DNA of 8,808 nucleotides, from positions 1 to 8,808 of the forward strand of contig JACPVD010000114.1 in the NCBI GenBank assembly GCA_016191895.1, read 5' to 3'. The stretch is from Chloroflexota bacterium (lineage in GTDB: Bacteria; Chloroflexota; Anaerolineae; Anaerolineales; Villigracilaceae). The notes beneath the pieces are model-generated. The model saw only the letters and a program-made list of their open reading frames with translations, did no database searches and was not told where the DNA came from. A program made the translations under genes and the position numbers. Positions 3,814 through 8,808 of this stretch are shown here, piece after piece (the first letter of the stretch is position 1; each line of letters begins with the position of its first letter).

Positions 3814-6756
3814 TTAAATTCTACGCGCACCTGCCGGCTTCTTCTTTCGCGCAAACGGCTTGTTGGCGGGCAATTTCAGCGTCACCCCGCGCAACGGAGC
3901 GTTACGCACGATCGTCACCATCTCTTTTTCCATAACCTTTCGCGCAACCTTTTTCTTTTTTGCGGATTCCGAGTCTGCGATTTGAATCTGCCCAAGCGCC
4001 ATCGGCTTGGCCTTTTCCGTTCCCTGGTCCCAAACAGGCGAGTCGCCCTCCGCCAAAACCTGGTCAGCGACATCGGGCAGAGTCTCCCCTTTAACGATTT
4101 CCACGCCCGCAACCCGCGCAAGCGCCTCCGCCCGAATCTTCGCCTCTTCCCCGCGTTTTACATCTTCCCATCTCTCCTGAATGGACGGAACCCCCGCGCC
4201 GTTCAACGAATCGCAGACGGTCTTCCAGTAATCATCGTTCACAAAGCGAAAGTCCATGAAGGTATGGCATTGATACGCGCCCAACTCAATGAACAGGCCG
4301 TTTTCCCATATCTCCATGCATGAACGGATATATTCCAACCGGGTGACGTAATCTTTGAAGATCACGTATCCAAAGCGGCGGAGTCCCAACCCTTCGGCGA
4401 TATCCCTGCGCAAAGACTTGCCCGAAGATTTATCGAGATATGCGGCAGAGACCTTGATCCGGCCGCGGGTGTCGGCGAATTTGTTGTGATACACCACAAG
4501 CCCGCGCTCTTTTTCATGGCGGTTGCAGTATGCGAATACATCCTCGTTCACGTGGCCGTTTGCGGAGATAAAGTCAAAGAGGAGGAATTGCTCCACGTCG
4601 GCAAACAGGTATCGGCGGTGAAGAAGCGGGAAGATGCGTCCCTCATGCCCGCGGACAAGTCCCTCGTCGACGGATTCATCCTGTTTGGCCGTGCGATACT
4701 CCATCCCGTATTTTTCGCCGAACCCTTCGATCTGTCCGTGGCCGAACATGGGCAGGCCGGGCAGCGTCGCCAGCAGCGCACAGATACCGAAGTATTTGTC
4801 GCCTGTTCCAAATTGTTCGACAGCGGTCTTCTCATCGGGGTTGCTCATGAAATTGACATAGCGCTTGAGAATCTGCGGATCGAATTCGAGCGTGTTTCGA
4901 ATCGCCATGCGGTATTTTGCGTTGTCTTCATCGCGAAGCATATGCATGAAGGCGGAGTTATACACGCGATGCATCCCCAGCGTGCGGACAAAATATCCCT
5001 CCATGAGCCAGAAGGCTTCGGCGAGCAATAACGTGTCAGGCACTTCGGCGGCGACGCGATCCACCACCTCGCGCCAGAATTCGACGGGGATTTTTTCATC
5101 GAACCCGGCCCGGGTCATGCCATATTGTGAGCGCGACGGAATCGCCCCGCCGTCGCCGGGCTGGGGAAACCATAAACGCTGAATGTGTTTCTTGGCGAGA
5201 GTCATCGCCGCGTCGAATCGAATGACGGGGAAATTTCGCGCCACATGCAGGATGACTTGAATGACCGCCTCGCGCGCTTCCGTGTTGGTGTAATCGATCT
5301 GGGCGGTGTCGTTCCACGGAAAGGATGTGCCGTCGTTGCCGTGATAGACGTGGGTGGTTTTGTTCGTTTGGTAATTATGCAGTTTAAAGACAACGGCGGC
5401 ATCGGAGCGATCGTAATAATGATCTTCCAATACAATTGCGGCGCGCGAGTCTATGGAAAGATTTTCAGAGTTGAAGGAATACGAAGGATAGGGAGGCTGG
5501 TCAACGGACAAAAACCGATCCGGATGCTCGATCACCCAGGTCGAGTCGATGCCCATGTGATTCGGAACCATATCCGCCGAGAGGCGAATCCCTCGCTCCC
5601 ATGCGCGGGAGCGCAAATTACTCAATGCATCCCATCCGCCGAGGTCGCCCGCAATGTCATACGAATGAAGCGAATATGCCGACGCGACGGCGTCCTCCTG
5701 CCCCATGCGTTGCTTGATGCGCTTCGAAGCCTGGCTTCGCTCCCACAAGCCGATCAGCCATAGGCCGGTGAATCCGCGCGAGGCGAGCAGGTCGAGTTCT
5801 TCGTTTGGAATCTGGTCGAGCGTGTTGATTTCGCGCTGATATTTTTTGGATAACTGTCCAAGCCAGACGTAGGTATTTTTCGCAAGCAGGACGAGGCGCG
5901 GCATCCAGTCTTTATCGGGGCTGTAACGTTCGGCGTCGGCGTAGTCGCTGCCGGAAAACACCGGCACATGGACTTCGGCTTTGGCCGGTTCGGCGGTCGT
6001 AAAATGATGACGGATCGTCTCTTCGTGAAGATAATCCACGCCGCGCAGCATACGCTGTGAAAACGACTCGTCGAGCAAATATCCCCACTTGGCGATGATG
6101 TATCGCAGCTGCCCTTCGAGAGAATCGGGGGAGGCGGCAATCGGCGCGGAGAGAATATCGATCAGGGTATCGCCCAATGAAGACTCGCCGCTGCCGAAGC
6201 CGGGCTGGCGGGCGAAAAATTGCTTCAATAATCGAAGCACATCCTTATAGGAAGAGCCGTTCATCACGGATTCGTCGGCGAGGATTTTATAGGGCTGGCA
6301 GGCGGGATTGGCGTTGAAATTATCCACCAGCAATACATCTTCCACGGTGGCGGCCCGCACGCCGCGGCCGAAATCGGTGAAATGCGGAGGCCTGGAGACG
6401 AGGTATACGCCGGCCGTCACTTCGCCGCGAAAAACGCTCAACGGTGGAAATTCGTCGATGAATTTGCCCAGGGTGAGATCATATTTCGAACCGAGGCTCG
6501 ATTGCACCACCCCCATGGCGCGTCCCATCACGCCGGTATGCCTGCTGAAAAAATGTTTGAAGAGGGCATGATACGCTTCGTCGAGCAGGGACAAGGCATA
6601 TAGGTCAGAAGCAGGTGTCGGGTCGGAGCGACGCGCCGACATTTGGGAGGCAAATGCCCGGGCGGATGTCAGATCTGAAAAGACCACATGCCCGTCCGGG
6701 CGGAAGAAGTCCGCTGAAAAATTAAATTTCATCCGGGAAGCGCGGGTAATCAGCAT
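3814..6756 (-). CDS. Large GH13 (alpha-amylase superfamily) protein with variant region IV
   Basis: This 980-residue protein has a central alpha-amylase-type TIM barrel (about 325-700). Region I is DMVPNH (395-400). Region II is IRFDAAMTLAKKH (512-524) with nucleophile D515. Region III is LLLAEAFW (576-583) with acid/base E580. Region IV is FMSNPDE (636-642), where the usual Asn-His-Asp has Pro in place of His but keeps D641. The catalytic triad is thus present and an alpha-glucan hydrolase or transferase is likely. Residues 10-320 and 700-860 match no domain I recognise. The tail (860-980) is charged and ends in Lys/Arg-rich stretches (934-940, 969-979). No signal peptide is seen, so the protein is probably cytoplasmic. 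A second ATG at 6732 (residue 9) is possible; neither start has a Shine-Dalgarno. TATCAT precedes the first ATG by 7 bases. Substrate unknown. It does not look like a standard branching enzyme or GlgE. Confidence 0.88.
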   Translation of the reverse strand: MLITRASRMKFNFSADFFRPDGHVVFSDLTSARAFASQMSARRSDPTPASDLYALSLLDEAYHALFKHFFSRHTGVMGRAMGVVQSSLGSKYDLTLGKFIDEFPPLSVFRGEVTAGVYLVSRPPHFTDFGRGVRAATVEDVLLVDNFNANPACQPYKILADESVMNGSSYKDVLRLLKQFFARQPGFGSGESSLGDTLIDILSAPIAASPDSLEGQLRYIIAKWGYLLDESFSQRMLRGVDYLHEETIRHHFTTAEPAKAEVHVPVFSGSDYADAERYSPDKDWMPRLVLLAKNTYVWLGQLSKKYQREINTLDQIPNEELDLLASRGFTGLWLIGLWERSQASKRIKQRMGQEDAVASAYSLHSYDIAGDLGGWDALSNLRSRAWERGIRLSADMVPNHMGIDSTWVIEHPDRFLSVDQPPYPSYSFNSENLSIDSRAAIVLEDHYYDRSDAAVVFKLHNYQTNKTTHVYHGNDGTSFPWNDTAQIDYTNTEAREAVIQVILHVARNFPVIRFDAAMTLAKKHIQRLWFPQPGDGGAIPSRSQYGMTRAGFDEKIPVEFWREVVDRVAAEVPDTLLLAEAFWLMEGYFVRTLGMHRVYNSAFMHMLRDEDNAKYRMAIRNTLEFDPQILKRYVNFMSNPDEKTAVEQFGTGDKYFGICALLATLPGLPMFGHGQIEGFGEKYGMEYRTAKQDESVDEGLVRGHEGRIFPLLHRRYLFADVEQFLLFDFISANGHVNEDVFAYCNRHEKERGLVVYHNKFADTRGRIKVSAAYLDKSSGKSLRRDIAEGLGLRRFGYVIFKDYVTRLEYIRSCMEIWENGLFIELGAYQCHTFMDFRFVNDDYWKTVCDSLNGAGVPSIQERWEDVKRGEEAKIRAEALARVAGVEIVKGETLPDVADQVLAEGDSPVWDQGTEKAKPMALGQIQIADSESAKKKKVARKVMEKEMVTIVRNAPLRGVTLKLPANKPFARKKKPAGARRI

Positions 6757-6763
6757 AACAACA

Positions 6764-6769
6764 ATGATA
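6764..6769 (-). promoter_or_regulatory. Possible -10 hexamer (TATCAT) of the GH13-family gene
   Basis: On the minus strand TATCAT is followed by a 7-base gap and the ATG at 6756, the same geometry as before the transpeptidase gene. There is no Shine-Dalgarno and no clear -35. If used, the mRNA would be leaderless, or the downstream ATG at 6732 would be read with a short leader. Confidence 0.35.
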
Positions 6770-6792
6770 ACCGATTAACGAATTTTTTCGAG

Positions 6793-6798
6793 TAAAAT
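6793..6798 (+). promoter_or_regulatory. Possible -10 hexamer (TAAAAT) of the membrane histidine kinase
   Basis: TAAAAT ends 14 bases before the ATG at 6813, within the 56-bp divergent gap shared with the GH13 gene. No convincing -35 was found at the usual spacing. A G-rich stretch (GGCGGG, 6801-6806) may act as a weak Shine-Dalgarno. Confidence 0.3.
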
Positions 6799-6812
6799 TT
6801 CGGCGGGTAACC

Positions 6813-8808
6813 ATGGAACCATCATTGGGTCTTTTTATTCTATTGCTTTTGCTTGGCGCGTTATACCTGCCTGTCATCTTTTTCGCCGTACAAAGGCGCG
6901 ACGACGGCTATGGGGTATCCACCTGGCTCGTTGCGCTGTTTTCCCTGCTGGCCATGGTACTAAGCGTCACCGAGGCATTTTGGCGCAGTGGAGAATCGTC
7001 GATCACAAACAGCCTGCTGTTTCAGGATATTCAAATCTACGTTGCGCTGACACTGGTCGCGATCCTGATGCTGGCGCTGGAAACATTTCTAAAACGCAAT
7101 ACATGGTGGGTTTGGGCCGGCGTATGGGTCGCATGGTCGCTCGGTCTTGCGCTTATATTGACCAATGCGCTCAACCTGCCGGAAACCGTTTGGGTAAACG
7201 GAAACATTGCCCTGCAACGCGCAAGGCTTGGCCCGGCCTGGGCCGTTTTGGGATGGATCGTTTTCGCGATCGGAGCCATCCTGGATATTGCAAACGCAGG
7301 CCGGCATGCGCGGCAACAACTTTTCCGCAATCGCCTTAATTACTGGTGGCCGACGATCTTCCTGTTGTTCGTCAACGACATCCTGTTATTTTCCAATGTG
7401 ATCATCGTCGGGCAGCCTGTTCGTCTCGGTGTGGCGGTCATGGCGGCCTATGTGATCGGCACGCACCACCTCCCCGACCTGCGCCAGATCACCCGCCGCA
7501 TCCTCACATATGCCATCGTCGCCACGATCATCTCCAGCTTGTATGCGACCGGGTTTTTATTACTGCAAACGCTTTTCAAAAGTTTGAGTCCGCTTTTTGC
7601 AGGCGGATTTATGGCATTATTTCTGACATTTATCTTCTCGCCGTTATTGTCCTTCATATCCGGCCTTGTCAATCGATGGATGAAGGCCGATCAATACGAC
7701 CCGAGCCAGACCATTCATCAATACAGTGAAAGCATCAGCAACATTCTCGATATGGATCGCCTTGCCAGCATCTCAGTCGGGATCATTCTCGAAGCCATGC
7801 AAGTGGAACGCGGCTACCTGTTTCTTGTGGACACAGAACGCGAAGTCGACGGCCATAAAAAATACAGGTTTCGCCTTGCAAGCAGTCCGGAAGATAGAAA
7901 AGTAACAGCAATGGAATTGGACGGAAGCGGGATCATCTCCGCGTATTTTGCGATCGAACAACGCCCGCTTCTTCAATATGACCTTGACCTGCTTCCGGGT
8001 TTTCGGACCGCCCCGCCTCTCGAGCGGGAGTGGTTCAGCCAGTTGCGCTGCGAAGTCTATATTCCCATCTTTGCCAAAAAACAATGGATTGGCCTGCTGG
8101 CCTTCGGCTCCAAACTGAGCGGCAACCGTTATACGCAGGAAGACCTCATCACCCTCAGCGCTCACGCCGGGCAGACCGCTGTTGCATTGGAAAACGCCCG
8201 GCTCGTGGACAACCTGATGCAATTGAACAACGAGTTACGCCAGGCACGACGGGCGCTGGAAAAGAACAACCGCGATCTCGAGCGCATCGACCAGGCCAAG
8301 TCTGATTTCATCAGCATCGCCTCGCACGAATTGCGCACGCCGCTGACCGTGATCAAAGGCTATAGTGAAATGTTGATGGAAGACCCCAAACTCGACCCAA
8401 ACTTTCAATTCATCATGGGGAAAATTCACGATGGGACAATACGCCTGCACGAAGTCATGGACTCGATGTTCGACATCGCACAGATCGACGCGCGCGCCCT
8501 CCAACCGCACATTCAATCGGTGGAGTTGGGCTTCCTGATTCAAGAGGTTTGCATCGAACAGGCCAGCGTGATCAAGGAACGCAAACAATCCATTCTGATC
8601 GATATCCCCACCTTTCCGCACGTCAAAGCAGACCCCAACCTGCTAAGAAAACTATTTCAGCACTTGATTCGCAACGCCGTCAAATTCACGCCAAATGAGG
8701 GGAAGATCGCCATCACCGGTCATGGAATTCCTCCCATTGTGGATATGCCCAGCGGCGGCGTGGAGATTATCGTCAGCGACACCGGCGTGGGCGTGGACCC
8801 GAATTTTC
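6813..8808 (+). CDS. Membrane histidine kinase (multi-TM, GAF, HisKA, HATPase), 3' end cut by window
   Basis: The frame is open from the ATG at 6813 to the right edge, giving at least 665 residues. The N-terminal half has about eight to nine hydrophobic segments (roughly 3-25, 36-53, 73-92, 98-118, 141-160, 178-198, 204-220, 230-255 and 262-285), a membrane sensor module of unrecognised family. About 305-465 fits a GAF domain: it contains ILEAMQVERGYLFLVD and ends LSAHAGQTAVALENARL. A short coiled coil (466-495) leads to HisKA with SHELRTPL; H505 is the phosphorylated histidine. The ATPase domain starts near 600 with the N box RNAVKFTP (N621) and G1 box DTGVGV (656-661); the rest is outside the window. 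It would autophosphorylate on H505 and pass phosphate to a response regulator not seen here. The pseudo-receiver regulator at the left edge is not a suitable acceptor. It is divergent from the GH13 gene. Confidence 0.93.
   Translation, partial: MEPSLGLFILLLLLGALYLPVIFFAVQRRDDGYGVSTWLVALFSLLAMVLSVTEAFWRSGESSITNSLLFQDIQIYVALTLVAILMLALETFLKRNTWWVWAGVWVAWSLGLALILTNALNLPETVWVNGNIALQRARLGPAWAVLGWIVFAIGAILDIANAGRHARQQLFRNRLNYWWPTIFLLFVNDILLFSNVIIVGQPVRLGVAVMAAYVIGTHHLPDLRQITRRILTYAIVATIISSLYATGFLLLQTLFKSLSPLFAGGFMALFLTFIFSPLLSFISGLVNRWMKADQYDPSQTIHQYSESISNILDMDRLASISVGIILEAMQVERGYLFLVDTEREVDGHKKYRFRLASSPEDRKVTAMELDGSGIISAYFAIEQRPLLQYDLDLLPGFRTAPPLEREWFSQLRCEVYIPIFAKKQWIGLLAFGSKLSGNRYTQEDLITLSAHAGQTAVALENARLVDNLMQLNNELRQARRALEKNNRDLERIDQAKSDFISIASHELRTPLTVIKGYSEMLMEDPKLDPNFQFIMGKIHDGTIRLHEVMDSMFDIAQIDARALQPHIQSVELGFLIQEVCIEQASVIKERKQSILIDIPTFPHVKADPNLLRKLFQHLIRNAVKFTPNEGKIAITGHGIPPIVDMPSGGVEIIVSDTGVGVDPNF

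Noticed and set aside
4486..5763. Long plus-strand frames opposite the GH13 gene
   Set aside because: They lie antisense to conserved GH13 catalytic regions and have no motif or start signal of their own.
7773..8621. Minus-strand frames opposite the histidine kinase
   Set aside because: The plus frame is continuous and encodes the GAF, HisKA and HATPase motifs; these are shadows.
40..8808. The regulator at the left edge and the kinase at the right edge as a two-component pair
   Set aside because: They are about 6 kb apart with unrelated genes between, and the regulator lacks the phospho-acceptor Asp.

Overview
This window reads as a piece of chromosome from a free-living bacterium of moderate GC content. 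The style of the genes suggests Chloroflexota, probably an Anaerolineae-like lineage: a very large GH13 glycosidase-like protein, a Tat-exported L,D-transpeptidase, a small SWIM zinc-finger protein, a degenerate OmpR-type regulator, and palindromic intergenic repeats. The lineage is inferred from protein style only; there is no rRNA or marker gene here.

Layout, left to right. (1) 40-696 (+): an OmpR/PhoB-type regulator whose receiver domain has lost its phosphorylation residues. (2) 655-1917 (-): a beta-order DNA methyltransferase with no restriction partner in view. Its 3' end overlaps the regulator gene by 42 bp, and the regulator's likely terminator lies inside the methyltransferase coding sequence. 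(3) 1928-1999: a palindromic repeat whose outer arm supplies part of the methyltransferase ribosome binding site. (4) 2019-3116 (-): a Tat-exported L,D-transpeptidase. (5) 3151-3255: a double-hairpin repeat followed by a terminator. (6) 3276-3518 (-): an 80-residue SWIM zinc-finger protein. (7) 3519-3813: intergenic DNA with two opposed terminator-like stem-loops. (8) 3814-6756 (-): a 980-residue GH13-family protein with an altered fourth conserved region. (9) 6813 to the right edge (+): a multi-spanning membrane histidine kinase with GAF, HisKA and HATPase parts, cut off by the window end.

The genes do not form one obvious pathway. The minus-strand genes from 6756 to 655 run in one direction, but terminators after the GH13 and SWIM genes suggest separate transcription. 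Only the transpeptidase and methyltransferase lack a terminator between them and could share a transcript. The kinase diverges from the GH13 gene across a 56-bp gap. The two signalling genes are about 6 kb apart, and nothing pairs them.

The most interesting signals lie between and across genes: a terminator embedded in an opposite coding sequence, repeat DNA that forms part of a gene start, a double-hairpin repeat with compensated changes, and several genes without Shine-Dalgarno sequences that carry a TAnnnT hexamer a few bases before the start codon. I found no CRISPR array, tRNA, rRNA, phage gene or transposase. I also saw no convincing defence or biosynthetic cluster.
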